From IMG/VR virus record IMGVR_UViG_3300025274_001348, positions 1 to 64,000 of that record: a stretch of DNA of 64,000 bases, one strand, 5' to 3'. Position 1 is the stretch's first letter. Each line of letters begins with the position of its first letter. The notes under the pieces are model-generated. The model was not told the DNA's origin. It worked only from the letters and a program-made list of their open reading frames with translations, and did not search any database. The stretch comes from a virus. A program made the position numbers and the translations under genes. Shown here piece by piece: positions 17,579 to 25,361 of this stretch.

Positions 17579-17755
17579 ATGAGTGACACTCCAATGTGTA
17601 CATGGTGTGCAAGTACGGAACATACTTTAGTTGACTGTCCGATAGCACCTAAACCGGGGATAGATTTTGTTTTTGATGATGCTGCACATGCTGAAGGGTT
17701 GAATTTGGTAAATAGATTTAGGGAGATGGAAAAGGAGATTGAAGATGAGCGTTGA
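17579..17755 (+). CDS. CCHC zinc-knuckle protein 2, 58 aa
   Basis: Paralogue of the 14961 protein: CTWCASTEHTLVDC keeps the C-x2-C-x4-H-x4-C spacing, and PIAP plus EGLNLVNRFREM match the rest. Starts in a TTGAAGATGAGTGA junction and ends in GAGATTGAAGATGAGCG, so the same cassette boundaries flank both copies. Confidence 0.8.
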   Translation: MSDTPMCTWCASTEHTLVDCPIAPKPGIDFVFDDAAHAEGLNLVNRFREMEKEIEDER

Positions 17756-18020
17756 TGCTTATGATACCAAGATTACGCTGAAGTCTATTGACAAACTAAT
17801 CTGTGAGGCTCTGCAAGAAATTGCACCTAATGAAAGCACCACAGTAGAAGCATACGAAAAAGCTACTACGCCTACAAGGAAGGCTGTTGTAGCTCTTAAG
17901 GACGCTCTAGTTTTTGTCAAGCAGATTCGAGAAAAGTATGCTCATGTTGAATGTCCACGGATAGGATTCTCAGATGAAGATTATAATGAAATGCAAGGCG
18001 CTGATGATAACCGTCCATAA
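17745..18020 (+). CDS. Hypothetical helical protein, 91 aa
   Basis: Begins MSVDAYDTKITLKSIDKLIC within the junction at 17738-17755. Long helix (TPTRKAVVALKDALVFVKQI) and an acidic tail. Unrecognised; last soluble member of the small-gene chain. Confidence 0.6.
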   Translation: MSVDAYDTKITLKSIDKLICEALQEIAPNESTTVEAYEKATTPTRKAVVALKDALVFVKQIREKYAHVECPRIGFSDEDYNEMQGADDNRP

Positions 18021-18033
18021 AGGAAGAAGGCTA

Positions 18034-18141
18034 ATGCTACAAGAACTTATAGACCTGCCTAACTGGATGATAGCAGCGATAGTAGTAGTGGGTATCTTTT
18101 CACTAACTGCCGATTGGCAGGACTGGTTTATGGGAGATTAA
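18034..18141 (+). CDS. One-helix membrane peptide, 35 aa
   Basis: MLQELIDLPNWMIAAIVVVG then IFSLTADWQDWFMGD. AAGGAAGAAGGCTA precedes the ATG. It shows that the short membrane-peptide theme continues into the AT-rich section, placed right before the metabolic block. Confidence 0.5.
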   Translation: MLQELIDLPNWMIAAIVVVGIFSLTADWQDWFMGD

Positions 18142-18142
18142 C

Positions 18143-19111
18143 ATGATGATGCTTAATGGTAATGTGTTAGAGAACTTTAAGTCGTACACCCATAAAGGAA
18201 TCTACCACATCATCTTCGACCATATGAAAAGACCCTACAACTTTATCGACACTCAAACTCTCGAAGAATTAGGGACGCTAATTAGTGTGGTCGAAAAAGG
18301 AAATTACAAGGGTGTTGTATTCAGTAGCAACAAGTCAACATTTATAGTGGGCGCAAACATCAAAATTTTTGTCACGGCACATGATGCACCTGATGAAACA
18401 ATAAACGGATTCTTAAAAGATGGGCAAGATTTATTCAACAGGATTGAAGACTTACCTATACCTACCTGCTCGATAATCAAGGGGACGACGATGGGTGGTG
18501 GGTTAGAACTAGCTTTAGCCTGTACGACTAGACTTTTAGTCAAAGATCCTATTCCCGAAGACCCAGAGTATACCACCATGCAACTTACCAAGCTGGCACT
18601 ACCAGAGGTTAAGCTAGGTATACTGCCATCATGGGGTGGAACTACCAGATTACCTCGAATGATCTACCCTACAAAGGCCATTGAACTTATTTGTACGGGC
18701 AGGAATGTAAAACAAAAAGAGGCATTGAAAATTGGTCTGGTCGATGGTATAGTAGAGTATCCCAAGGCGTTGGATGCGGCCTATGAACTTATCTACGATC
18801 TCAGTGATAAAGATATGTTGAAGTGGGCTACTATCAGGAACAAGAAGGTTGGTCCTACTAGAATGAGCAAACTTAGAGCCAGTGTGACTTATCCAATAGT
18901 TAAGCGTACCATTGGCAATAAGCAGAAGAAGATGTTTGGTGATCCTAACAAGTACCCCTCTCCATACAAAGCCTTGGAGGTATTAAATAAAACTAGGACT
19001 ATGAATAGGGATGAATCGTTGGAAATGGAGCGTAAGGCTTTTATCCCACTGGTTAGGAGCGATGAATGCAGGGAATTAGTGCAGAAGTTTCTTAATGGAG
19101 AAAGAGGATGA
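18143..19111 (+). CDS. Enoyl-CoA hydratase (FadB N-terminal half type), 322 aa
   Basis: Crotonase fold hydrating trans-2-enoyl-CoA in fatty-acid beta-oxidation. Oxyanion-hole segment FIVGANIKIF (about 67-76), MGGGLELALA with Glu near 122 and LPEVKLGILPSWGG with Glu near 155, matching the two catalytic glutamates. The C-terminal stretch (YPSPYKALEVLNKTRTMNRD) matches the linker that joins hydratase and dehydrogenase parts in FadB/FadJ, so this is the N-terminal half of a split multifunctional enzyme. The matching half is at 26652. An insertion (PEDPEYTTMQL) lies between the catalytic residues. Confidence 0.88.
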   Translation: MMMLNGNVLENFKSYTHKGIYHIIFDHMKRPYNFIDTQTLEELGTLISVVEKGNYKGVVFSSNKSTFIVGANIKIFVTAHDAPDETINGFLKDGQDLFNRIEDLPIPTCSIIKGTTMGGGLELALACTTRLLVKDPIPEDPEYTTMQLTKLALPEVKLGILPSWGGTTRLPRMIYPTKAIELICTGRNVKQKEALKIGLVDGIVEYPKALDAAYELIYDLSDKDMLKWATIRNKKVGPTRMSKLRASVTYPIVKRTIGNKQKKMFGDPNKYPSPYKALEVLNKTRTMNRDESLEMERKAFIPLVRSDECRELVQKFLNGERG

Positions 19112-19296
19112 AGCAACTTAAAGAAGAACACATGGTTGGTTACTTTAGGTCTATCGCCCTCACTAATAACTTCATCCGTGACAGGATGAAAGAAGTAAAG
19201 AAAGGTAGACCTCTGTGCGGGTGCGGAGCGTGTCACGAATGTTACTATGTTTACTTGTTAGACAAGTTAACACCTATGAAGAGCTTGAAGGAGTAA
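19108..19296 (+). CDS. Small Cys-rich protein, 62 aa
   Basis: ATGA overlap with the hydratase gene. CGCGACHEC near residues 38-46 clusters four Cys and a His, likely a metal site. The N-terminal part is a basic helix (NNFIRDRMKEVKKG). Function unknown; position ties it to the hydratase operon. Confidence 0.6.
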   Translation: MKQLKEEHMVGYFRSIALTNNFIRDRMKEVKKGRPLCGCGACHECYYVYLLDKLTPMKSLKE

Positions 19297-19299
19297 GAG

Positions 19300-19920
19300 A
19301 TGCATAAACTGATCTTAGACAGACTAGACAAAGAATTAATCAAGGAAGTGCAGCCATCGTTTAACGATCTACCGCACACGGGTCATGCGGATAGTGAATT
19401 TAGACTCAGGCGTTATTCAGTAATTGATTTTCTTGGTACGCCAGTGGGTGAGTCCACATTTGTTCAATCATCCGACTACAATAAGTATCAAGGCGATGTG
19501 CTTAGAGATTTTGAGCCAATTGAAGATTCAGTAGTAAATAGTACATGCTTTAGAAAGATGTTGGGGCTATTCAGACACGCTGGCGAACTAAGTCTAGAAG
19601 AAATAGATGTTCATCAGATGAGAGTCACTGTGCCTAAAAGTATGCCTGCTGCTGAACTATCTCCAGAGGGTCCACATCAAGACGGTTTTGATTGCATTGG
19701 AATCTTCTCCATTGACAGGCGTAATATATGTGGTGGTGAATTACTGGTTCTTAACGATAAAGACAGTCACCCATTCTGGTCTTTTGTAATGAAGCCCGGT
19801 CAGGTTGTTGTTATAGATGATAGAGAACTATGGCACGACGGCAATCGTATTGCAAGAGATGTCGAGGGGATCGAAGAAAATTACATGGATGTTTTTGTGC
19901 TAACAGCCAATAGAGATTAG
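19300..19920 (+). CDS. 2-oxoglutarate/Fe(II) dioxygenase, amino-acid hydroxylase-like, 206 aa
   Basis: Resembles the family of L-isoleucine 4-hydroxylase (2OG-Fe dioxygenase, PF10014 type). Metal-binding HQDGFD near 126-131, IDRRNICGGELLVL, and the distal His in RELWHDGNRI, with a nearby Arg for 2-oxoglutarate. Length matches the family. Likely hydroxylates a free amino acid or small molecule; substrate not readable. Soluble, cytoplasmic. Confidence 0.75.
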   Translation: MHKLILDRLDKELIKEVQPSFNDLPHTGHADSEFRLRRYSVIDFLGTPVGESTFVQSSDYNKYQGDVLRDFEPIEDSVVNSTCFRKMLGLFRHAGELSLEEIDVHQMRVTVPKSMPAAELSPEGPHQDGFDCIGIFSIDRRNICGGELLVLNDKDSHPFWSFVMKPGQVVVIDDRELWHDGNRIARDVEGIEENYMDVFVLTANRD

Positions 19921-19921
19921 C

Positions 19922-20383
19922 ATGACGGAAGCTCTACAACATATTTATAACGACGCTGGACGTAAATATATCCAGCCCAATGAAAGAAATGATTGTACCG
20001 TAAGGGCTTTAGCCATCTCTACTGATAGAGGTTATAATGTAGCTCACAATTTCCTTAAGGGTCGTGGTCGTAAGTGTAGAAAATCGTTTTTCTTTCCCAA
20101 GAAACGCTCTGATGATTGTGCGTTGGGACATGAGTTTATTTGGCGATCCTTTTCCCTCGTTAAAGGACAAAAAAGAATGAGTCCTGAGCGGTTTGCTATT
20201 AAGTTTCCAAAAGGGGTTTATATCTGTAAAACAGTGAAGCATGTTTATGCCGTAGTGAATGGAGTCATAAATGATGCCTACAAGATTGATTGGTATGATG
20301 GTCGATGCGTTTATGGCTGCTGGCAAGTAACAAATCTAAATCCCGACGTAGACGACGGGTGGGAAAACGAGGGAGGACAATGA
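19922..20383 (+). CDS. Papain-like cysteine peptidase-fold candidate, 153 aa
   Basis: NERNDCTVRALAISTDRGYN places a Cys before a helix, and later KTVKHVYAVVNGVINDAYK supplies a His on a strand and an Asp, the order of a papain-type triad. Phages carry such small proteins of unknown substrate. Positive N-terminal half (RKCRKSFFFPKKR). Triad assignment is inference. It overlaps the acyl-CoA dehydrogenase start by 4 nt. Confidence 0.55.
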   Translation: MTEALQHIYNDAGRKYIQPNERNDCTVRALAISTDRGYNVAHNFLKGRGRKCRKSFFFPKKRSDDCALGHEFIWRSFSLVKGQKRMSPERFAIKFPKGVYICKTVKHVYAVVNGVINDAYKIDWYDGRCVYGCWQVTNLNPDVDDGWENEGGQ

Positions 20384-22227
20384 GTAAGTCTTTTGCTGAA
20401 ACTGCTATGGAGTTAAGCGGCAAGACCGCAGCAGAGTCTACCAGTATAGGAAAGGTAGACATGGCAGACGATCAGGTAGAGGAACTGTTTGATGATAAGC
20501 ACCAAACCAAGAACAGTCCAGCATATAAAGCTGTATGGGACCGGGAGTTCCCCACCAGAGACTTCTTTGAGTTTGATTTCTACAGACCTAATTCTGTTAT
20601 GCTGGATAACTGTCTTGATATTGTAAAAAAGTTCAAGGCAGACGATATGCTGTATACATGCGAAGACAAGTTAAGCAGAGAGGTGATTCAAGCATTGGCT
20701 AACAGTGGCTATTACGGCTTACTGGTTCCATTACCAGATAAGCCAGCCCTGTCTTTCTCTGAGTTTTCATCGTTCCTGACGAAGATGGCAAGTATTGAAC
20801 CCAGTATTGCTGGCATGTGTTCAATTCATGGTTGTATAGGTTCTGTAGATCCCATTAGAACATTTGGAAATGAGTATCAAAAGGAGAAGTATTTACCGGG
20901 ACTATCTGACGGAACCTTTTTGTCTGCTTTTGCTCTGACCGAGCCTTGTGCCGGATCGGACTTGACAGCGTTGAAGACGTGTGCTAAAATAGATGGCGAC
21001 GATTATGTTTTGAATGGCACTAAACTGTTCATTACAAATGTTCATTACGGTGGACTTGTTTCTGTTGTATGTCTCATAGAGAATAAGCCTCAAGTATTAC
21101 TAGTAGAGGTTCCTAGTGGAGATACCGATACATTCAAGATTGGTCACTATAAAATCCACGCATTGACTAGGTTAAATAATAACTCTTTAATCTTCACGAA
21201 CCATCGTGTACCAAAGGAAAACCTAATCCGGTTGCACAAAGGAGACGGGCTAACCGTAGCCTATCATGGGCTAAACTTAGGCAGGATTTCCCTATGTGCA
21301 AATGCGTCTGGTTGTATGAAGACAATGCTGGCCTCTATGATTCCTTGGGGTCAGTATCGACAAACATATGGTCAACCAATTATGCACAGAGAACTGGTAC
21401 AAGAGCGTATTGGTAGGCTGGCTGGCTATATTCTTTCATCAGATGCTCTGGTAGCTTGGTGTTCAGGATTGATTGATAAGGGCTACAGGGGTGAGCTAGA
21501 ATGCATAATAGCAAAGACTTTTGGTTCTGAATGTCAGAAGGAGGCTGCAATTGATCTATGTATGAAAACTCATGGGGGGAGGTCGTTCTTGGGTGGACAT
21601 ATAATCGGTGATAATATTCATGATCTCTTGGCTCCACTTATCTATGAGGGCGAAGGGGATATGTTGAACATGGCTTTCTTCAAGAGCCTAGTTAAAGAAC
21701 ACGGCAAAACCTTTTTTGAACCTGTCGGACAACTGATGTCTAATCTTGGAAAGAAAAGTCCATCCCCTATGGATGTAATCAGAAATCACAAGACTTTTAC
21801 TCCATACCTCAACTGGATGATAAGGGAAGTGTTCCTACCCAAGAGTGGTATTAGACCTATAGGATTTAATGAAGATCTAGTTAAGCACGCGAACTTTGCA
21901 ATCAATGGGTTGCAAAAGTCTGGTCGGGAGATTAGTGCATTAATGCGAAAGCATCAACTACGATTAGCTGATAGACAATGCAGGATGTCTATATTGTCCA
22001 GAAAGATTCAGAATCTTACGACCATGATGGCAACGGTGTGTTATGCTTTTGCTAAGGCTAACCTGCTAACTGCACGAATAGCAGATGTGTCTTGTGAGAA
22101 TTTAAGATGTAAGATTACGGGAAGGCATCCAACTGACTTACAGATTAGAAAAAGCGTATCTCTCGGTGAAAAATTGTGTTGCGATCAAGTAAGTCAAAAG
22201 TCTATCCTTATGAAATACGAAATATGA
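20380..22227 (+). CDS. Acyl-CoA dehydrogenase, 615 aa
   Basis: FAD enzyme for the first step of beta-oxidation. Visible hallmarks are SAFALTEPCAGSDLTALKT (FAD and substrate contact) and ITNVHYGGLVSVVCL. HGGRSFLGGHIIGDNIHDLL is followed by IYEGEGDMLNM, where the Glu in YEGEG is the likely catalytic base. Longer than the usual 380-400 aa, with an N-terminal extension (about 1-70) and a C-terminal helical domain of about 170 aa, the size of VLCAD-type enzymes. ATGA overlap with the upstream gene. Confidence 0.88.
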   Translation: MSKSFAETAMELSGKTAAESTSIGKVDMADDQVEELFDDKHQTKNSPAYKAVWDREFPTRDFFEFDFYRPNSVMLDNCLDIVKKFKADDMLYTCEDKLSREVIQALANSGYYGLLVPLPDKPALSFSEFSSFLTKMASIEPSIAGMCSIHGCIGSVDPIRTFGNEYQKEKYLPGLSDGTFLSAFALTEPCAGSDLTALKTCAKIDGDDYVLNGTKLFITNVHYGGLVSVVCLIENKPQVLLVEVPSGDTDTFKIGHYKIHALTRLNNNSLIFTNHRVPKENLIRLHKGDGLTVAYHGLNLGRISLCANASGCMKTMLASMIPWGQYRQTYGQPIMHRELVQERIGRLAGYILSSDALVAWCSGLIDKGYRGELECIIAKTFGSECQKEAAIDLCMKTHGGRSFLGGHIIGDNIHDLLAPLIYEGEGDMLNMAFFKSLVKEHGKTFFEPVGQLMSNLGKKSPSPMDVIRNHKTFTPYLNWMIREVFLPKSGIRPIGFNEDLVKHANFAINGLQKSGREISALMRKHQLRLADRQCRMSILSRKIQNLTTMMATVCYAFAKANLLTARIADVSCENLRCKITGRHPTDLQIRKSVSLGEKLCCDQVSQKSILMKYEI

Positions 22228-22245
22228 GAATAAAGGAGATTAGTT

Positions 22246-22410
22246 ATGACGTTTGAGGTTTTTTGTAGATTTTGCAATGGCTGGGTTGATACTGAAGATA
22301 TTGAGGTTAAAGATGTGTCAGCAAACGTTCATGAAGAGGACGTAATTATATTTTCACATTTAGACTGTAACCCAGCAGAACAACAGTCTGTTGTTAGAGG
22401 TTCTAAGTGA
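22246..22410 (+). CDS. Small zinc-binding protein, 54 aa
   Basis: CRFC at residues 7-10 and HLDC at 38-41 give a C2HC zinc site in a compact beta fold. Good ribosome-binding site AAAGGAGAT. Function unknown. Confidence 0.6.
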   Translation: MTFEVFCRFCNGWVDTEDIEVKDVSANVHEEDVIIFSHLDCNPAEQQSVVRGSK

Positions 22411-22476
22411 TATAAAACTGTCTTTTCTACACTAACCCGGTTTGGTTTCACTTTTCTATTGACCGAGGAAATTATC

Positions 22477-23037
22477 ATGACGAAAAATAAAACTTTGGAT
22501 GACTATTGGTACGAGGCTAGGAGGGTAATTGGAAAATGGGGACAAATGCATTGGCAAAACGACGATGAATGTATCGCATTTGTGTCCTACTGGATGATGA
22601 GAGCAGATTGGAAATATGATCCAACAAAGGGAGCAAAAAGGTCAACCTACAGAGTGAACGCTGGAAGATGGGCGTTAGTGTCTTGGGCTAACAAGCTCAA
22701 AAAACAAGCTGATAAGAAAATTACATCTTTGAGCGTGCCAACTAAAATAAGCGGGGAGTATGTTGATTTATCTGAAACTATCCCATCAAAAGAGAATCAG
22801 TTTGGAAACGGTAGTGACGAATTTTCAGAATATATTGTAAGTCACAAATGTAACTCAGTAAAGCTACAGGGTTACTTGAGAAAATATTATATTCAGGGTT
22901 ATAATTGTTCAGAAATTGCAAAAATGCAAGGTGTAAGTAAACAGGCAGTTAATGAAGGTATAAGAAGGGCTATACTTAAGCTCAGAGAGCAAAAATCGCT
23001 AAAAAACTTCTTTACCGGCGACGAAATCGTGGTATAA
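22477..23037 (+). CDS. Phage sigma factor 1 (sigma70-family), 186 aa
   Basis: Region 2-like part DDECIAFVSYWMMRADWKYD followed by KGAKRSTYRVNAGRWALVSW. The C-terminal region 4 helix-turn-helix is YYIQGYNCSEIAKMQGVSKQAVNEGIRRAILKLRE. There is no region 1.1 or 3, as in ECF-like and phage sigma factors. Likely directs RNA polymerase to middle or late phage promoters. ATG at 22477 follows GAGGAAATTATC. The second factor is at 50194. Confidence 0.8.
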   Translation: MTKNKTLDDYWYEARRVIGKWGQMHWQNDDECIAFVSYWMMRADWKYDPTKGAKRSTYRVNAGRWALVSWANKLKKQADKKITSLSVPTKISGEYVDLSETIPSKENQFGNGSDEFSEYIVSHKCNSVKLQGYLRKYYIQGYNCSEIAKMQGVSKQAVNEGIRRAILKLREQKSLKNFFTGDEIVV

Positions 23038-23085
23038 TTATAGGGAGAGCATACGTAGCCGACCATAAAGTTTCGAGGATTTTTG

Positions 23086-23316
23086 ATGCTTATATACGAA
23101 TTAAAAGAGAAAGAGGGTGAATTGGACATAGAAACCCTAGCCTATCTAGGTAGCGAAAAAGGAGCCAATTTAGTCTTGACTCAAGGTGTATACCGTGGAC
23201 CGACAGTGGTCGCCCATAGTTCTATTACTCTAAAACCAATGGAGTGCGCAAAAATTGTGACCGTGCTTTCACAAATTGAAATAGGAAAATTTTTGAAGGA
23301 CTACAAAGCTAAATAA
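23086..23316 (+). CDS. Hypothetical protein, 76 aa
   Basis: MLIYELKEKEGELDIETLAY then GVYRGPTVVAHSSITLKPME; a small beta protein. TATAAT at 23031 upstream suggests its own promoter, though no clear -35 is seen. Unknown function. Confidence 0.6.
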   Translation: MLIYELKEKEGELDIETLAYLGSEKGANLVLTQGVYRGPTVVAHSSITLKPMECAKIVTVLSQIEIGKFLKDYKAK

Positions 23317-23326
23317 GGAAATAACC

Positions 23327-23644
23327 ATGATGGGTTTAGAAAAACGTCCAGTAAAACAAAAACAACCAATGCATCAAAAGGTCGATCCTATGGGTCCACC
23401 ATCAGAAGAATTAAAAGAAGCTATCGAGCATAAGGTCTTAAAAAGACTGGGAAAGCCACCGGGCTTTCACAATATTGTAGCAAGACATCTATGGGATAAC
23501 AAATGGCGAGTTAACATCTGGGTTAAATTTTACAACAGCACTGATAAGGTGGTTCCCGGTTTCTCTATAACAGATTCGTTCTTTGTTGAAGTGTCTAAGA
23601 CCAACAGGGTTTCTACCAGTCCGAAAATTGTGAAAAAATATTGA
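23327..23644 (+). CDS. Hypothetical protein, 105 aa
   Basis: N-terminal basic, disordered-looking stretch (KRPVKQKQPMHQKVDPMGPP), then a helix and a beta-rich half (NKWRVNIWVKFYNSTDKVVP, SITDSFFVEVSK). No family recognised. A similar basic linker plus beta domain occurs in many virion-associated or nucleic-acid-binding phage proteins. Confidence 0.6.
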   Translation: MMGLEKRPVKQKQPMHQKVDPMGPPSEELKEAIEHKVLKRLGKPPGFHNIVARHLWDNKWRVNIWVKFYNSTDKVVPGFSITDSFFVEVSKTNRVSTSPKIVKKY

Positions 23645-23689
23645 GTTATTCCTATAATATCTCGGCCCGACCACTATAAGGAGAAGAAC

Positions 23690-23833
23690 ATGCCAACAAA
23701 AGAGGAGATGGCAAAGGCTTATGTCGAACAGATTAAGGTGAAAGTTACCGACCTGAATAAACAATTAGAGATGCTGCGTAGGCATCTCGAAGAATGTGAG
23801 GAAGAGTTTAACGAGAAGGAGAGTTCGGAATGA
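23690..23833 (+). CDS. Small coiled-coil protein, 47 aa
   Basis: MPTKEEMAKAYVEQIKVKVT and heptad-like LNKQLEMLRRHLEECEEEF. AAGGAGAAGAAC precedes the ATG, and the stop overlaps the next ATG (ATGA). Confidence 0.6.
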   Translation: MPTKEEMAKAYVEQIKVKVTDLNKQLEMLRRHLEECEEEFNEKESSE

Positions 23834-24147
23834 CAGAGACACAGTTTTTGATTGCGCTTTCACAGACAACAGGTGCGTACAAGTGGGGTCTGGAAGGTAA
23901 GACTATTGTTGGTACTGCTAGGAATGGTAAGACTCGCGGTAAGAAGTTTGACCCGATGACTGCTGTTTGTCGCTCAACTGGTAAGGGAACGTATGCTTCC
24001 ACCTGTAGGGGAAAGAAGCAAGCCGCTACCAAGTTGGGTCTGACGAGTACCTTTACGACAAATGTGTCAAGTGCTACTCAAGCAAAGTCTAACCGTGGAA
24101 ACTATCAGGTTCTTCGCGGTAAGATTCGCCAAGTTCTTGACGTTTAA
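23830..24147 (+). CDS. Hypothetical basic protein, 105 aa
   Basis: Rich in Thr, Gly, Lys and Ser (GTARNGKTRGKKFDPMTAV; STGKGTYASTCRGKKQAATK). Positive charge and low hydrophobicity suggest DNA binding or a virion-packaged protein. Unrecognised; followed by a possible attenuator. Confidence 0.6.
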   Translation: MTETQFLIALSQTTGAYKWGLEGKTIVGTARNGKTRGKKFDPMTAVCRSTGKGTYASTCRGKKQAATKLGLTSTFTTNVSSATQAKSNRGNYQVLRGKIRQVLDV

Positions 24148-24179
24148 TTTAACAGCACCGAAGATGGTGTAGGTGTTAC

Positions 24180-24260
24180 ACAGGTGCGTGAGGGAGGAAC
24201 CATCAAACCTCCACGATTAAAGTGGTAGTGAAACATACACCCGCCTGTTTTTTTATTTTT
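24180..24260 (+). promoter_or_regulatory. Possible attenuator or riboswitch-like leader before guaC
   Basis: An 11-bp stem (ACAGGTGCGTG with CACCCGCCTGT, one mismatch) encloses a 47-nt region with hairpins GGAGG/CCTCC and CCAC/GTGG and is followed by seven Ts. It can act as an intrinsic terminator ending just before the ribosome-binding site (GAGGTG) of the GMP reductase gene. A plain terminator with a large loop is the simpler reading; ligand control is speculation. Confidence 0.5.
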
Positions 24261-24272
24261 GAGGTGGATCAG

Positions 24273-25361
24273 TTGAAGTTTGAAGACGGAATTAAACTGG
24301 ATTTTGACGATGTTCTTATCAGACCGAAAAGATCCACCCTTAGTAGTCGGTCTGGGGTTGATATACAGAAGGTGTATGATTATCTTCACGCTCCAGTTAA
24401 AGAGGCTGTTGTTCCTATTGTAGCCGCTAACATGGACACGGTAGGGACTATGGCTATGTCTGAACAGTTGAGTCCGAATGGGATGCTAACCTGTTTACAT
24501 AAATACTACAGCGTAGACGAGCTAGTAAACTTCTTTGCTGAAGCACCCAGATTGGATACTTTTTATACACTGGGCATTAAACAGGAAGATGTCGAAAAAT
24601 TAATAGATGTTAACGATGAGCTTCCTCGTTTAGACGAGGGTGGTCTAGGAATACATAAGATATGTATTGATGTGGCAAACGGTTATCAAAAGGTGTTTGT
24701 TGACCATGTTAAACGCATAAGAAATATGTTTCCTGACACTATCATCATGGCAGGTAATGTGTGTACGCCAGAGATGGTGAGTGAGTTGCTTATCAGTGGT
24801 AAGGCCGATATAGTCAAAATAGGAATAGGACCGGGAAGCGTATGCACAACAAGAATGGTAACGGGTTGCGGTTATCCTCAGTTGTCGGCCATAATAGAGT
24901 GTGCGGATGCTGCGCATGGTTTAGGAGGACATATTTGCGCAGACGGAGGATGCAGAACTTCGGGAGATGTTGTCAAGGCATTCGCTGCCGGGGCCGATTT
25001 CGTTATGCTGGGGGGCATGTTGGCAGGGACAGACGAGTGTGAGGGAAAATGGGAAGAAGAATCTGAAATTCTTAAGAATGACAAAGGTGGATACACTGTA
25101 AGTGGTAAAAGAGTGAAGAAATCTTTACGCTTTTATGGGATGTCTAGCGAGGAGGCTATGGATGCTCATAATGGTGGAGTTGGAACCTACAGAACTTCGG
25201 AAGGTAAATCTGAATCAGTAGTCTATAAAGGTCCGGTCATGGGTGTCATTCAGGAGGTTACGGGGGGCCTAAGAAGTGCTTGTGCCTATGTAGGAGCAAA
25301 CTCTCTCAAAGACTTCCCAAGGTGTGCAACTTTCGTCAGAACAAATAGGGTTCACTACTAA
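24273..25361 (+). CDS. guaC: GMP reductase, 362 aa (TTG start)
   Basis: Converts GMP to IMP with NADPH. Matches GuaC along its length: KLDFDDVLIRPKRSTLSSRS, VPIVAANMDTVGTMAM and KICIDVANGYQ. The catalytic loop DIVKIGIGPGSVCTTR holds the active Cys; GGHICADGGCRTSGDVVKAF and ADFVMLGGMLAGTDECEG follow. Unlike IMP dehydrogenase it lacks a CBS pair. TTG start chosen because GAGGTG is 6 nt upstream and the protein then begins KFEDGIKLDFDDV as in GuaC. About 20 aa longer than E. coli GuaC through an insertion near 270. Overlaps the aldolase by one base. Confidence 0.9.
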   Translation: MKFEDGIKLDFDDVLIRPKRSTLSSRSGVDIQKVYDYLHAPVKEAVVPIVAANMDTVGTMAMSEQLSPNGMLTCLHKYYSVDELVNFFAEAPRLDTFYTLGIKQEDVEKLIDVNDELPRLDEGGLGIHKICIDVANGYQKVFVDHVKRIRNMFPDTIIMAGNVCTPEMVSELLISGKADIVKIGIGPGSVCTTRMVTGCGYPQLSAIIECADAAHGLGGHICADGGCRTSGDVVKAFAAGADFVMLGGMLAGTDECEGKWEEESEILKNDKGGYTVSGKRVKKSLRFYGMSSEEAMDAHNGGVGTYRTSEGKSESVVYKGPVMGVIQEVTGGLRSACAYVGANSLKDFPRCATFVRTNRVHY

